Below are positions 1-11,297 of a DNA stretch of 64,000 nt, one piece after another. The DNA is from Mesocentrotus franciscanus. Its lineage: Eukaryota > Echinodermata > Echinoidea > Camarodonta > Strongylocentrotidae. A program made the position numbers and the translations under genes. The DNA is taken from NCBI GenBank assembly GCA_037976565.1, contig CP137675.1, positions 9,132,534-9,196,533 of the forward strand, in the 5' to 3' direction. The notes under the pieces were generated by a model. It did not search any database. It saw only the letters and a program-made list of their open reading frames with translations, and was not told where the DNA came from. Position 1 is the stretch's first letter, and the number at the start of each line of letters is the position of its first letter.

Positions 1-1202
1 TGGTTTATGAAATCAGATAATAAAATCAGTTAAGGCTTGATGTACCTTAGGCTTACGCCATTGCTCTTTAAACCCTATGAAAAAATTGACAAATCATGTT
101 GATGATGTATTTTATTTTTAAGTATGCTTTAATTGTTATCTTTGGTGTGTTCAGAATTAATATGCCATAATTTTATCTGCGTATTCCAGGGTGATTTGAC
201 AATGTTCAGTGCTATTGTTTGGACGCATCCTGTAAATTTTGTTTCAAGTAAACTCCAATTATTTTCCAAAATATATCTATAACAAAATAAAAGCATCATG
301 AGCTGATCAGTTGCATAGTGCAGGGAAAGAGGTCCCCTTCCATAAGGTATTTTATCTACATCTCCTTTTGGGTAAGTGCCCCTATACCCTCCGGCGCTAC
401 ACCGCTCGATTTTGTTGTCGTATTTGTTTTTGTTGTTGTTGTTGTTGTTGCTATTTATCATTGTTAATGTCGGTCTTACATTCCATAAAAGTGTGGGCTT
501 ATTTACAAGATTTACCATTCAAAATACGTCTCAAGTACTCTTATCGTAATCATGCATGCTAACGTGAATTCCCACAAGGTTCATCTATCTAATGTTCATA
601 CGGTGTTTAAAAGGGAGGGAATATGGTAAACAGATCCATGTCAGCATTTTTCTGTTTGTTGTTAGATTTCTCTCAAGTTGTCTTTCAATAGAAACAAAAT
701 ATGTCTGTAACAAACATAATAATGTAGTTATGTTATCAGATGTACGCACAAGTTGCTGCTAAGAAAATACTCCAAGAGGCCTGCGAAGAAAACAAAAAAC
801 AACAGCAGCAAACTTTATCGCGTTTTTGCATACTCATTCTACCCTGAAAAGTAGATCTCGAGAAGGAGGGCATAACACAAAAACAAAAATTATCAAAACT
901 CAGTCAGTATGTTTGAGAATCCTGATTTCGTAAATACAAGAGGATCATTTCATTTAAATGAATGTCTAGAACCATTTACATTTTTAAGATTTAAAATGAT
1001 AGTTCATGTGATGATACGTGATGTATATAGTGAAGTATCATGCCATGATAGCTTAGCAAATGAACCGCTCTTAGTTTTATTTTTTATATAGATAGATTTT
1101 TATTTTAACAAATATTGAAATACCGATATGTTATTTAATAAATAATATATCTATATACTAAGAGTAGAAGGATTGATAGCAAGACTGAGTGAATAAGAGA
1201 TA
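1..1202. other. AT-rich non-coding DNA, no gene seen
   Basis: No exon with family-like content or convincing splice sites was found on either strand. A short (GTT)n run lies near 426-450 and accounts for the Asn-rich reading frame on the minus strand. The stretch is presumed to be 5' of the ADAMTS-like gene, or part of an upstream non-coding intron. Confidence 0.5.
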
Positions 1203-1418
1203 GAGGAGAGAGAGAGAGAGAAGAGGGCGGGAAAGGTAAAGTATGAGAGCGAGAAAAAGAGAAAGAGAAAGTGAAGGTGGAGCTTGAGAAAAGAGAGAGA
1301 GAGAGAGAGAGAGAGGCAGAGGAAGGAAGGGAGAGAAAGAGAGAAAGTGTGAGAGAGAGAAAGAGAAAAAATAAGAGAGAGAGAAAAGAGAGAGAGAGGG
1401 AGAGAGAGAGAGAGAGCG
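1203..1418. repeat. (GA)n-rich purine tract
   Basis: About 215 bases of almost pure purine on the plus strand, dominated by GA dinucleotides with AAAG and GGAG interruptions. The Ser/Leu/Phe-rich frame on the minus strand is a by-product of CT repeats. Confidence 0.9.
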
Positions 1419-1779
1419 ATGAGAAATCTTAACAGGTGTGTCGTCCAAATAGACAGAGAGTGGGCCCAGTGGAAATCTAGCTTACTCTCTATAGCAAAAA
1501 CAGGGTGATTGGTCTAAAAATGACGTCACAAATCATGACAAAAACATATCCGAATCATTATGTTTGCCTCTGTAGTGCACCTGTTTTATATGATGAATAC
1601 GTCCCCGGAATATATAGGTAGGCCTATTATATGATTTCAAGGGATTATGCTATTAAATGCACACAGCGTGCAGAGGTATCAAATGGCAGTCTGATTTGGT
1701 CTACTATTTTAACATAGAGGTACATGTATATATACCTTATATTCTATTTTCTATGATTTCGCTGCTACGAATTGAACGT

Positions 1780-1965
1780 TAAAGTGGCAGTCCACCCTGA
1801 TATTAAGATGGTTTTGATAGAAGCAACCACAAAAAAATGAGAGGAACAGGTCAGTGAAAGATTGAGCAAATCCGATAAAAAATAATAAAGTTAGGAATTG
1901 TTGAAGTTGCGATCAATCAAACACTAATTGGCAACTCGTATGACGTATCTTGCGAGCTCTATTCC
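1780..1965 (+). repeat. Relic of a TTAAAG-ended MITE
   Basis: Begins TTAAAGTGGCAGTCCACCC, close to the terminus TTAAAGGGCAAGTCCACTCC of the complete element at 62657-62949. It shares internal blocks with it (GAGCAAA-TCCGATAAA, AATTGGCAACTC). No matching right terminus was found, so it is a partial or diverged copy. Confidence 0.5.
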
Positions 1966-2817
1966 CATTTGCCCTGTGCTGAAAAAAAAAATCCGAATTT
2001 TTTTATTTTCCCTTATTGTACTGAGAGAGGCGGGAAGATTCGCCGGCAATTCGCTCGAAGAACTATTGATAAATCGATATTTCATAATCAATCATCAATA
2101 GGTATATTCTAATCTCAAATGCATTTACTCCATCACAAAGATCATTTGAAGTGAATTTAAGAGGGTTACCACCTTAGGAAATTTCTCGATTTCTTTTTAT
2201 TCATATGTTGACGAATATCATAGTAGTATTGTAACTTGGTTATTTATTTACCTTATTACATGTCCTCATTATCCAAATACAACGATAACAACCAACAAAA
2301 GTTTAAATGGTTAAACCAATTATTTTAATGCCAGTCCATGTATAAATCATGTAGTCCTATATACGGTTTTACCCATATCCATATCTATTTGGGTCACTGA
2401 ATGTGATTTTCAGCAACTTAGTAAATTCTGATCATTCCAAAACCTCACATTATACGATAATACTTATGTTCAACATACTTCCCTTTTCCGAATCCCGATA
2501 ACGTAATTATAGAGAATTTATTGAACAATGCATTGTAGTTGTGACCAGTACTCACCTTTATCATTCAATTATTTAGTTCTCTGACAATATTTCGAAACTA
2601 TCTTGAAATTCATTAGGGAGGGAAGAACAGATCATTTCCGATGTAGCATCATGACGCATTAGATGGTTACACGCTTGATTGGGGTTTCAGAAAGAAACTC
2701 TCTTGCTTTCATGGACAAAAATCCATCATCAACGATTTACCTGATGAAAAAGCGCCTTTCATAACTCGGTTATGCCAAGTCTGAAAGACGATTATCCGCT
2801 AGGGGATGTATTCCATG

Positions 2818-2980
2818 CAGGGGCGTTCAGAACAGTGGGGTAGGGTGGGGGATGTGCGACACCCCCGCTGAACTTATCCAAAGTCGTATTCCTACCCACA
2901 TCATTGTTTTAATCTTTATTGACCCTTTTCCAGAATATTTTTTACCCCCCACATTCATAAGTCATATATCGACGCCCCTG
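2818..2980. mobile_element. Short hAT-like MITE candidate
   Basis: The ends are inverted: CAGGGGCGTT on the left, and CGACGCCCCTG on the right, whose complement is CAGGGGCGTCG. CAGGGGYG ends are typical of hAT-superfamily elements. The expected 8-bp flanking duplication is not visible, so it is old or misassigned. Confidence 0.4.
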
Positions 2981-3239
2981 TTTGGTATAATCAATTATCA
3001 TTCACGAGTACAGGAAGTTAACCTAGCAATTCACGTCCGAGGAATAGATGGGTAAATCATTAAAATCATGTACAGCTTTTAATAAAAATGTAGGCATTCC
3101 AGACTTCCCCACTCATCGTCTGAAGAAATTATGGTATCTTCAAAAGAGAAATATTTCCAAGAGGTCATTGACCATTTATGTTCGTATGCATTTTCTCTTA
3201 TGATAAGAAATTGAGTATTGGTGAATTTTGTCGAATAGT

Positions 3240-3280
3240 GTTTATTTAGTCTAATGTGGAGGGCACTAGACTAAATAAAC
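3240..3280. repeat. Perfect 14-bp inverted repeat
   Basis: GTTTATTTAGTCTA at 3240-3253 is exactly complementary to TAGACTAAATAAAC at 3267-3280, with a 13-base loop. It could be a tiny foldback relic. No function is evident. Confidence 0.75.
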
Positions 3281-3755
3281 ATGTCAGGAAAAAAAATGGT
3301 AAGATTAGTATAGACATTAACAATTCTAAATGTAGAGATTTGTTGAGGAAAAGTCAAAATCTTTACGGGAAAAACCCATCCAGGTACCAATCCAATGCAT
3401 ATCATGGATACATTTAATGTTCATATAATCCTACTTAAGCCGTGACTTCAGTTCTCTTTAGCTAAAGGGTACAGTGATTGAGCCCCGAGCCCCGCCCCTC
3501 CCCTTCAAATGGTGGGGGTGGGGACACAAAAATAGCGAGAGAAAGAGTGAGGGGAGATTTGAGGCAAATTGGAAAAGAAGATTTCAAATGCCTCCATTCC
3601 ACGCCCTCTCCTCGTTCGATGGATGGACTTTCTTGCGTTTCATCCAACTTGTAAGACCAGTGCCCCCAAAATGCCCGGACCTACGCTAAATTATACGCCA
3701 GAGACAAACAATCGTGTCACTGATTTTAGATCATCATCATAATCATCAAGTCTAC

Positions 3756-3939
3756 CAGTGGCGTATCCAGATTAGCCTCGATCAGGAGGGCAACAATTTG
3801 AGAATTTTAGATAACAAGTATTGACTTACAAAATTAATGATCACCTAAAATGTTGTTGCATTTGTATTTGCATGGTCGGGCATCTGTGAGGAGAGTCAAA
3901 TTGCCCCTCTTGCCCATCCTTTAATCAAATACGCTGGTG
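3756..3939. mobile_element. Short hAT-like MITE candidate
   Basis: The left end CAGTGGCGTATCC is inverted relative to the right end (ACGCTGGTG, complement CACCAGCGT). The inner flanks are also complementary in character (GGAGGGCAA versus TTGCCCCTC). The flanks AAGTCTAC and AAGCCTTC match at only five of eight positions, which could be a decayed 8-bp target duplication. Confidence 0.35.
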
Positions 3940-4708
3940 AAGCCTTCCTTAATATGACATGCGCTTTTTCTCACGTTTGTAGGCCAGGGTTAACGTCCTA
4001 ACAATCCTTACCCTTCACCAAGGGGGCTCACCTGGCTCAGGTTCGCATACATAAGATCGTTAGATCATAATCAGACAACTTATTGTACTGTAGATTCATT
4101 TCCTTTGCTAACACGGAGATGATTACCGGAAAGACATTGTTCCTCTCTCTCTGCAGCGTTTCCCTCGTGTTCCTCTACAATTGTTAGAGTGTCTGGATCC
4201 AAAAAAAATTAATCGCTGCCGAATGTTTGTTTCCGGCAAAATCCCTACAGAGGAGCCATCATCGCAGAATTGAACGTTTTCCAACGAAATGTAGGATGTG
4301 ATTCCTTTTCTCCGTTAATTCTTTGATTCATTTCATTAGTTCCAGTCGGCATTCAGTATCATTCTTGTGTCAGCAGTGTTCTGAACATGACATCATACAT
4401 TTTGTAATAATTGCTTTTGAAACATTCGGATCAGCGTTGCTTGCATTGTCATACCGACGACGTGGGTATACGTGAACATACTCATATATATATAGCTATG
4501 AATCAGCATCAACGAGATACGATTCTCTTTTTTGTCTTTATAAATATCTGAAACTGTGGAACGCTGCAGCAGAATGTTTACATACATTTAGCGTTACTGC
4601 ACTGTATCTTATACCTGCATTTTAACATGCTGTATCGCTATTATAGATTTGTTTTGATTTGTTTGATATAAAAAGGTTGTTTTTCTTGACTCTATTTCTG
4701 CAGAAAAA

Positions 4709-4813
4709 ATGGCTCGACAACTTGGGGTCATCACACTCTTTCTGGCGACTTTTCTCTACCTCGTAATGATCTCGTCCTCCATGAGACCTGCGTCATCTCA
4801 CAGAAGACTAAGG
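4709..4813 (+). CDS. ADAMTSL-like: ADAMTS-like gene, exon 1: signal peptide
   Basis: Encodes residues 1-35. The start ATG follows a run of A and is only five bases after an acceptor-like pyrimidine tract ending in CAG, so transcription probably starts in an upstream non-coding exon. Residues 5-24 form a hydrophobic signal-peptide core (GVITLFLATFLYLVMI), with likely cleavage in the small-residue stretch after it. The exon ends SSHRRLR at a GTAAGT donor in phase 0. Joined to exon 2 (RRGIKDG) it makes RRLRRR, a furin-type basic site. Secretion to the extracellular matrix is expected, as for ADAMTS-like proteins. There is no direct family homology in this exon. The call rests on the signal peptide, the consensus donor and correct phase with the thrombospondin exon 10.8 kb downstream. 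Confidence 0.72.
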
Positions 4814-4911
4814 GTAAGTTAGAAATATTTCATTCTAAATTTGAGTTTGATTGAACCATAAAGGGCAAGTCCAAGGCATTTGATAACTTCTGTGTCTTAT
4901 ACATTACCTAT

Positions 4912-5190
4912 AGGGAGTGTTTCACAAAGACTAAGATCGACTTTAAGTTGGACTAAAATATGGCCGGCCGTTCATGCCACTGTTTGCTCTCACCATTTAC
5001 TGGCATTGGTCTCTCAAGGGACTTACAAATCATGGTCACAAATCTACAGAATTTACATTTTTTGATAATTCATTATTGAAGGAAAAAATATTATCTAAGA
5101 TCATAATGGTGAGAGCAATCAATGGCATGAACGGCCTGCCATAGTTAAGTCCAACTTAAGGTCGATCTTAGTCTTTGTGAAACACCCCCT
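4912..5190. mobile_element. Foldback MITE, copy 1
   Basis: A 279-bp element whose arms are complementary over most of its length. The left end GTGTTTCACAAAGACTAAGA mirrors TCTTAGTCTTTGTGAAACAC at the right, and the inner blocks (CCGTTCATGCCA / TGGCATGAACGG) continue the pairing. Further copies lie at 26704-26990 and 57461-57754. It has no coding capacity. Confidence 0.88.
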
Positions 5191-5236
5191 GGTATTATCA
5201 AGGTTGTACGACACAGGCTCTTGCCATTATTGCTCC

Positions 5237-5366
5237 TTGGTCGATATTCTACACTAAACGAATATCAACCCTGGACCCAACCCCAACCCTTACCCTATAG
5301 CCCTTAAAGGGATTGGGTATATTTGCCTCATATTCTAAACAAAATCCTGGATTTAGCTCATGCAGC

Positions 5367-5397
<31 letters not shown>

Positions 5398-5662
5398 GGC
5401 ATTTCTATAGCGCCGTCTATCTAGATAATTCTATTCCGAGGCGCATTTATTATTACCCCAGCTTTAGCCTAGCTGCCGTTTATACAGCGCTCCAGCATTT
5501 CAAGGAATTAATTCCTGCCAGGTACCCATTTATTGGTCGATATTCTACACTAAACGAATATCAACCCTGGACCCAACCCCAACCCTTACCCTATAGCCCT
5601 TAAAGGGATTGGGTATATTTGCCTCATATTCTAAACAAAATCCTGGATTTAGCTCATGCAGC

Positions 5663-5693
<31 letters not shown>

Positions 5694-5828
5694 GGCATTT
5701 CTATAGCGCCGTCTATCTAGATAATTCTATTCCGAGGCGCATTTATTATTACCCCAGCTTTAGCCTAGCTGCCGTTTATACAGCGCTCCAGCATTTCAAG
5801 GAATTAATTCCTGCCAGGTACCCATTTA
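5237..5828. repeat. 296-bp tandem duplication, two near-identical units
   Basis: Units 5237-5532 and 5533-5828 are nearly identical, each beginning TTGGTCGATATTCTACAC and including an (AAT)n run. Each unit joins flanking DNA, the left end of the element at 5304-6290 and the 3' part of the SINE, so the duplication happened after the SINE inserted. Near-identity suggests it is recent. A local assembly duplication cannot be excluded. Confidence 0.9.
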
Positions 5829-6290
5829 CATCACCTGGGTTGAGTGTGGCAAATGTTGATCAATGTCTTGCCAAAGGACATTAGTGCCGCGGTGGGACTC
5901 GAACCGCGGACCTTGTGATCGACAGTCCGGCGACGTATCCACTCGACCACGACACCTCTAATTATAAACATTTAGGTCAGTCAGGAATCCCATGACGTTT
6001 ACAAGCCGATCGCCCATCTGATTATCAAGATATTTATGAGTGGTATTCGAAATTTCAAAAACCGTTTTCCCAACGGTTTTTATAACACTACAGTCTATTG
6101 GGGAAAATGAGTATGGTAAAACCGGTCACTCAAAGATTTTTTTTTCTTTCTTTTCGGAGGCACTTCATGATCATTTTGAAGCACAATTTTTAGGGCTTCA
6201 ATTTTACACCATGTCACAGACGCTGATAACACGTAGGGCCGTGCATCTCGGATTTGTAAAACTGGAAACATTGATAAACAATGCCTTTAA
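5304..6290 (+). mobile_element. TTAAAGG-ended repeat, copy 1, split by a SINE
   Basis: The ends are TTAAAGGGATT (5304, and again at 5600 in the duplicated unit) and AATGCCTTTAA (6280-6290), an inverted pair of about 11 bp. The body matches the uninterrupted copy at 24034-24401 on the opposite strand, for example CCGTTTTCCCAACGG and GGTCAGTCAGGAATCCCATG. The SINE and the tandem duplication account for the extra length. Confidence 0.82.
5662..5957 (-). mobile_element. tRNA-derived SINE
   Basis: Read on the minus strand, the element starts with a tRNA-like head: A box TGGTCGAGTGGATACG and B box GGTTCGAGTCC. This is followed by a unique body (CACTAATGTCCTTTGGCAAG) and an (ATT)n tail at the low-coordinate end. 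A diverged copy is at 62043-62245. The uninterrupted repeat copy at 24034-24401 gives the empty site, which confirms insertion. Polymerase III transcription is expected from the boxes. Confidence 0.88.
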
Positions 6291-7375
6291 CATAAACCTA
6301 ACCTAAAACCCAATTGCAACCCAACATAAAGCCTGGAGCTAATAATTGTCACCGGAGCCTTTTATCTGAGCTCCAACACAGAACATGATTAAAAAACAAT
6401 ATTACACTTTTCTATACTGGTAATAATGTATCTAAGCTAGGGCCATCAAGTTGATAAAAATAGTCAGTTTTACTGTCTTATTGATGTAGCCGGTAACGTA
6501 ACATGGGACAGCATACCTTCAACCAGCTCATCTATACTAATGACAAGGGCATTGATCTCTGTTCTGAATGCTAATGATGACTTTCAGTAAGGGTTGTTTC
6601 AATACTTGGTATATATGTGATCAACTTATTATACATAAATCAATTTAGTCATTTGTGTGAGTGTGCGTGTGTGTGCGTTTTTGTTGTAAAGCATAGTGAG
6701 TGAATCGCTACAAAATGGTCTCCTCAACTTTGCAATATATTTTCTTGTAAATCTTTATATTCTTTATTTAGACCTCGTTTTATTTTGACAGGGTTTCCTT
6801 AATTCAGTGAAAATAACTGCTCGTCCAAGTTAGCCGTACTTAATGCGACATAATCATAAACCTATATCATTCAATATTGAAGCTTCGCAAAGTTTGCTGT
6901 CAGTCATTTTCGTCTGCCTGATAATGACGTTATAGATCCAACTCATGAGCTCAACATTCTGATCATTTTCGGATTCCAACCTCCGAAACATTCGGTTCAT
7001 GTTCATCATAGCGATTCCAGTTTGATGTTAGCGTGATAGTATAATGAGCTCTGCGGTCGAGCGTGTAAATGATTACGAGCACGCATGGGTGTATTTAATA
7101 AAAACATTTACGTGCGCATGAGTTTTCTGCTTGGCTCCAAAGTTCTTCCACAAAGCAAAGACTAGTACTGTACATGTAAACGGTTTATAATCTTACTTAC
7201 TAGCACCTAATGTTACCTAAGGTTGAAGGAAATTGGCATTTCTGTTTTGATTTGTTCGTCAGTATGATATGATATCATTTTGATATTTGAGTGTTGTCAC
7301 GTTCATGTTTTTTAGTTATTTATTCACTCTTAAAGTCACCAATGTTGTAGCCAGCGTGACCATTACTATCGCCAT
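6291..7375. other. Intronic DNA, nothing recognised
   Basis: AT-rich, with a short TG-rich run near 6655-6682. No exon, RNA gene or clear repeat was identified. Confidence 0.5.
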
Positions 7376-7379
7376 CGTT

Positions 7380-7727
7380 GTCATGCACCATTATCGTCAC
7401 CATCATCACCATCACCATCACCATCATCACCATCGCCATCACCATCATCACAATCATCATCACTATCATCTTAATCATCACCATCATCATCATCACTATC
7501 ACATCATCATTATCATCATCATCATCATCACTATCATCATAATCATCATCACCATCATCATCATCATTACAATCATCACCATCATCTTCATCACCATCAT
7601 CATCATCATCATCATCACCATCATCATAATCATCATCACCATCATCACCATCATTACCATCATCACCACCATCATCATCACCATCATCATCATCATCATT
7701 ACCAACATCACCACCATCATCATCACC

Positions 7728-7759
<32 letters not shown>

Positions 7760-7765
7760 CCGCTT
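7380..7765. repeat. (CAT)n / (CAC)n trinucleotide array
   Basis: About 390 bases of CAT, CAC and ATT triplets. The long reading frames here (His/Ile-rich on plus, Met-rich on minus) are by-products of the repeat and are not called as genes. Confidence 0.95.
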
Positions 7766-7849
7766 CGTCATCATTACCTTCATTAGTAGGGCATGTACAT
7801 GTATATACATGGTATACATGTGTTGTTGTTGACGCATGTTAATCAGAAG

Positions 7850-7907
7850 GGGCCCGACCTTTAACGTCATCATTCGAAAGATGCGAAGCTCAGTTTCGAA
7901 CCGGCCA
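7850..7907 (-). repeat. Fragment of the Alu-head SINE family
   Basis: Matches the middle of the SINEs at 11122-11297 and 13681-13854: on the minus strand it reads GGTTCGAAACTGAG, then TCGAATGATGACGTTAAAGG. The 5' head and the tail are missing. Confidence 0.65.
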
Positions 7908-8045
7908 AAGAATACATCACAGAGCAGACCACATGACCAACTCGATTCTCCCACTATCGTCATCATCAACACCATCGTCCTTCTCCTCATTATCTTCTTC
8001 ATCATCAATATTATCATCATTACATCCCTGCGACTCCCCCAACCC

Positions 8046-8046
<1 letters not shown>

Positions 8047-8076
<30 letters not shown>

Positions 8077-8121
8077 CACCCACCCCCTCTCTCTCTCACT
8101 CTCTCTCTCTCTCTCCCTCTC
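8047..8121. repeat. (CT)n microsatellite
   Basis: CT dinucleotide runs interrupted by CCACCCACCCC. The overlapping Ser/Leu-rich and Arg/Glu-rich frames are artefacts. Confidence 0.9.
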
Positions 8122-8251
8122 TCTTTATTATTAACTTTCAGTAGAAGAAGAAAAAAAATGTTAGCCGTCAAAATAAGCTGTAATGATCTGTGCATGGCAA
8201 ACTTTTTCGACATTCCATGTTATCTAATTTACACTCGGGACGTAGCTTCCT

Positions 8252-8410
8252 GGGGGGCGTTTCATGAAACAATTAGTCGGTGGTTTTCACCGACTAATAT
8301 CATTTTCACCGACAATTTTATTGTCACCGACTATTTTCCAGGCCTCTGATTGGTCAAATTTAGTCGGCCCCGACAGTTGTCGGTGGACAAATGTTGATGA
8401 AATGCCCCCC
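8252..8410. mobile_element. 159-bp MITE with GGGGGGC ends
   Basis: The left end GGGGGGCGTTTCATGAA and the complement of the right end (GGGGGGCATTTCATCAA) form inverted repeats. The interior carries repeated AGTCGGTG / CACCGACT blocks, so the element can fold on itself repeatedly. Confidence 0.75.
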
Positions 8411-9108
8411 AGATCATCTAAAAAAGGGGTGGGATGCCAAACCAAATTTCCCCACAAGAATTCGGCGAAATTTACTGATTTTTGCTGGCAGACATTTCGA
8501 ATGGGGGGGGGGTCTTACCTCCCACACCCCAGCTATCCACCCTGCTAATGTTAGGACCGAATGTTGTGATGACAGCGGGTGTACATTGATATAGACATGT
8601 GTTTCTCGTCTGTCCTGTAATGTGACAATAATGTTGCCCCTGAGTCCTCCACTTGGGCCATGGCTTTAGAATTTGATACCTGAATGCAAGTCTCGTCTCT
8701 CATCACAATAACGATTGAAGAAGACTTTTAAATGTTACACTACCAGCACATGTAGGAAAAATGTTCATGAATACATTTCATTTTATTTACAATATCTAAC
8801 TGATCATCAAAATATATATTTCAACTATATTTGTCGACATAAACTTTTCTATGACTGAATGTTAGGCCCGTGTCTCGCTTCCATAAGGGATGATTGGACA
8901 CCACTGAAGTACTGCAATAAGAGAAGTAGCGATAAACATAAATTTGAATCTTTCAGGTGATCTAAACCATTCTTTCATGAAGATGCTTTCGAGAGAACAG
9001 ATTTTTGTGTGAACATTGCAGACATTGAGGTAAAGAAGAAGCGTTATACCTTCAGAATATCAAATAATCAAAAGATGAAAGAAATGTCACGGGAGAGAAA
9101 AAGGGAAA
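8411..9108. other. Intronic DNA, nothing recognised
   Basis: No exon or clear repeat apart from G/C homopolymer runs near 8505-8525. Confidence 0.45.
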
Positions 9109-9152
9109 GTGAGAGGGCGTGGGAGAGAGAGAGAGTGAAAGAGGGTGAGAGA

Positions 9153-9227
<75 letters not shown>

Positions 9228-9412
9228 TAGATGGAGAGACAGGGGAGAGGGAGGGGATAGAGAGAAGGTGCCCCGGAAGGATGGATATGACGGATAAATA
9301 AAATCTCCCCCATCCCCCACCCAAACAAAAGAGAGAGAGAGAGACAGAGAGACAGAGACAGAGACAGAGAGACAGAGACAGAGACAGAGAGAGACAGAGA
9401 GAGAGAGAGAGC
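9109..9412. repeat. Two (GA)n / (GACA)n tracts
   Basis: Nearly pure GA at about 9111-9225 and GAGACAGA repeats at about 9329-9412, separated by about 100 bases of mixed sequence. The reading frames across them are low-complexity. Confidence 0.93.
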
Positions 9413-9433
9413 TGAGGACACTGCATGGTGACA

Positions 9434-9453
9434 CCAAAGAGATATCTCTTTGG
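9434..9453. repeat. 20-bp perfect palindrome within a duplicated motif
   Basis: CCAAAGAGATATCTCTTTGG is self-complementary and is embedded between two direct copies of TGGTGACACC. It could be a bidirectional protein site or a chance mirror of a short duplication. Confidence 0.7.
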
Positions 9454-9464
9454 TGACACCAAAA

Positions 9465-11120
9465 TAATGGCATTATGGACTGTTATAACTGTGCACGGGG
9501 TATCAAGAAATTAACATTTTTTTCACATTCGGGGACCTTTTGCTATAGTTCGTCACCCTGCAAAGAGTTCGAACCTTCGAACTCTCACCCCAGAATGAGG
9601 TCCTTCTTTCGACCACGCCTTACAAAATATTGAGACATGATGTGATATGAAACTTAACATTCCTTGCATTTTATTAAGACATTTCCTAAGCATTAGGACT
9701 ACTAGCCTATTTAAAGAAAGAGAGTAGTGTTTCTGAAAATCTCTCATCTCTCAGCAAATCTTCCAGCGTCTTTGATCTTCAGTTCCCTGAGAACTGTAAC
9801 GTGTTGGAATGCAAGCCTGTCTTTAGAACCCGGGTACCCAAAGGGATCACTTTCGTAATAAAGTGGTGAGCTTATTTGGTGTAGTCCCACGTGCGTAAGT
9901 TCTTGTCTCGTGTTACCCGTTGCGTGATTCATTCAATGACAGATGACATCGTTGAGTCGGAGGAGTTGGCCGAGGCATGCGGGCAAAGATCACCGTGGCT
10001 AGGGAGGCCACGGGTGGGTTGATTGCCCCCAAAGTGGGGGTGATTGGGCAGGGTGCGATGAAAATGGCGGCATTGTTAAGAAAAATATGCGAAAAAAATA
10101 AATAGAGAATATGGAGAAAGAAAAAGAATAAAAGAATGGTGAGATTTAAATAAAAATATAAAAAAATCACCATGGGGTCAAATGAAGTACGTAAATGAAA
10201 ACTGTGGAATCATGTGTTGAAAATAACATTGAACAGTGAAAAAAATAGAAAATAGCAAAAGAAGAAGAAGAATATGAAGAAGAGGAAAAGAGAAGAAGAG
10301 GAAGAGGAAAAAGAAGACAAAAATGAAAAGCAGTATTAGAGGAAATATAGGGGGAAAAGACCAACAAAAAGTAACAATATATAAGACCGAATAAGAAGGT
10401 TAATGATAATGATGATGATGTTGATGACTATGAAAAGGAGATGATAAAATGCTAATGATGTGGAACGAAGCAGGTATAGAAATTAAATCATTATGAACTG
10501 GAACAACGAGTCTATTTTGGAATTCGGTTAGTACAGTCTGGCAGGGGCGGCAACAGGGTGATTTTGTTTTTGGGGGGGGGGGGCACATACCTCAAAAAGT
10601 GCTGGAAAGGAGGGTGGGCATATTTCTTTTAAACAAATCATAGGGGCAATTGCCCCTGTCGTCAGGTACAATGCATCAGAAGGATTGACTGAAAACTTGC
10701 CAGACCAATCAACATCAAGCTGTGTTCTTCCACAGTGGCGTACCCAGACCCTGGCATCATGCAGGATGAGGCAAAAGGTATCAATCAACTGCGATCTATT
10801 AACGTTTAGTAAGGAGGGCTTTGTTATAGTTACGTTACAGAGGACGTGCATGCATCGCTCAAAATTACCAATTTGAAGAAGATAAAATGAGTATTTTTTT
10901 AGAAAATGTCTGCACCTCTTGTGTTTCTTAACTTACATATTTTGATTCCTGACCTGTTAACTGCCAGTGAGGCTGCATTTCTTCTTTTTTTCTTGGTCGG
11001 AAATCTTTTTAGGAGTGGCAGAATGTCCCATCCCCCCTTCTTCAACTACGCTCGTGTTCTTCCATTCGTTACTTCTTTCCATCGGTAATAAACGTCTAAC
11101 AGGTATCCATGATACGTTGT
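9465..11120. other. Intronic DNA, mostly unassigned
   Basis: Contains a purine-rich AAG/GAA stretch near 10245-10330 and a G run at 10570-10582. Sequence from about 10543 to 10760 (GGCAGGGGCGGC, CAGTGGCGTACCCAGA) looks like degraded hAT-type termini, but no complete element could be delimited. No exon was seen. Confidence 0.45.
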
Positions 11121-11121
11121 G

Positions 11122-11297
11122 GCGTTGTGGCGTGCGCCTGTAATCCAGCTAACAGTGGAAGTTACATACTGATTCATCCGAGGACGCAGGTTCGAAACTG
11201 AGTCACGTCTTTCGGATGGTGACGTTAAAGGTCGGTCCCCAGATGTAAATAATCATATCTGATTGATACACGTCTGTAAAAACCCAATACACACACA
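11122..11297 (+). mobile_element. SINE with 7SL/Alu-like head, copy A
   Basis: Begins TGTGGCGTGCGCCTGTAATC followed by CAGCTA, strikingly like the Alu domain of 7SL RNA. It continues with a B-box-like GGTTCGAAAC about 50 bases later, a TGGTGACGTTAAAGGTCGG block and a tail AAAACCCAATACACACA. An inverted copy is at 13681-13854. The 7SL link is an inference from short similarity. A tRNA origin is the alternative. Confidence 0.75.

Larger units (their letters stand above)
1966..4703. other. Non-coding DNA upstream of the ATG exon
   Basis: Apart from the small inverted-repeat elements listed separately, nothing coding was recognised. G-rich stretches at 3481-3530 and reading frames of 60-70 codons have no exon-like signals. 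A pyrimidine tract ending in CTGCAG at 4698-4703 looks like a splice acceptor, so an upstream non-coding exon and promoter probably lie in or before this stretch. Confidence 0.45.

Noticed and set aside
1528..1537. CRE (TGACGTCA) as a promoter site
   Set aside because: A single 8-base match with no nearby start site or other elements is expected by chance in 64 kb.
5313..5884. Two near-identical Asn-rich frames
   Set aside because: They span the 296-bp tandem duplication, (AAT)n and the SINE body, so they are not genes.
5884..5957. True tRNA gene on the minus strand
   Set aside because: A and B boxes are present, but the head continues into a SINE body with an (ATT)n tail and the acceptor stem does not close cleanly.
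7287..8083. Long His/Ile-rich and Met-rich open frames on both strands
   Set aside because: They are translations of the (CAT)n array, open in several frames at once, with no start context or splice sites.
9009..9473. Arg/Glu-rich and Ser/Leu-rich open frames
   Set aside because: GA/CT dinucleotide repeats keep the frames open. No conserved content.
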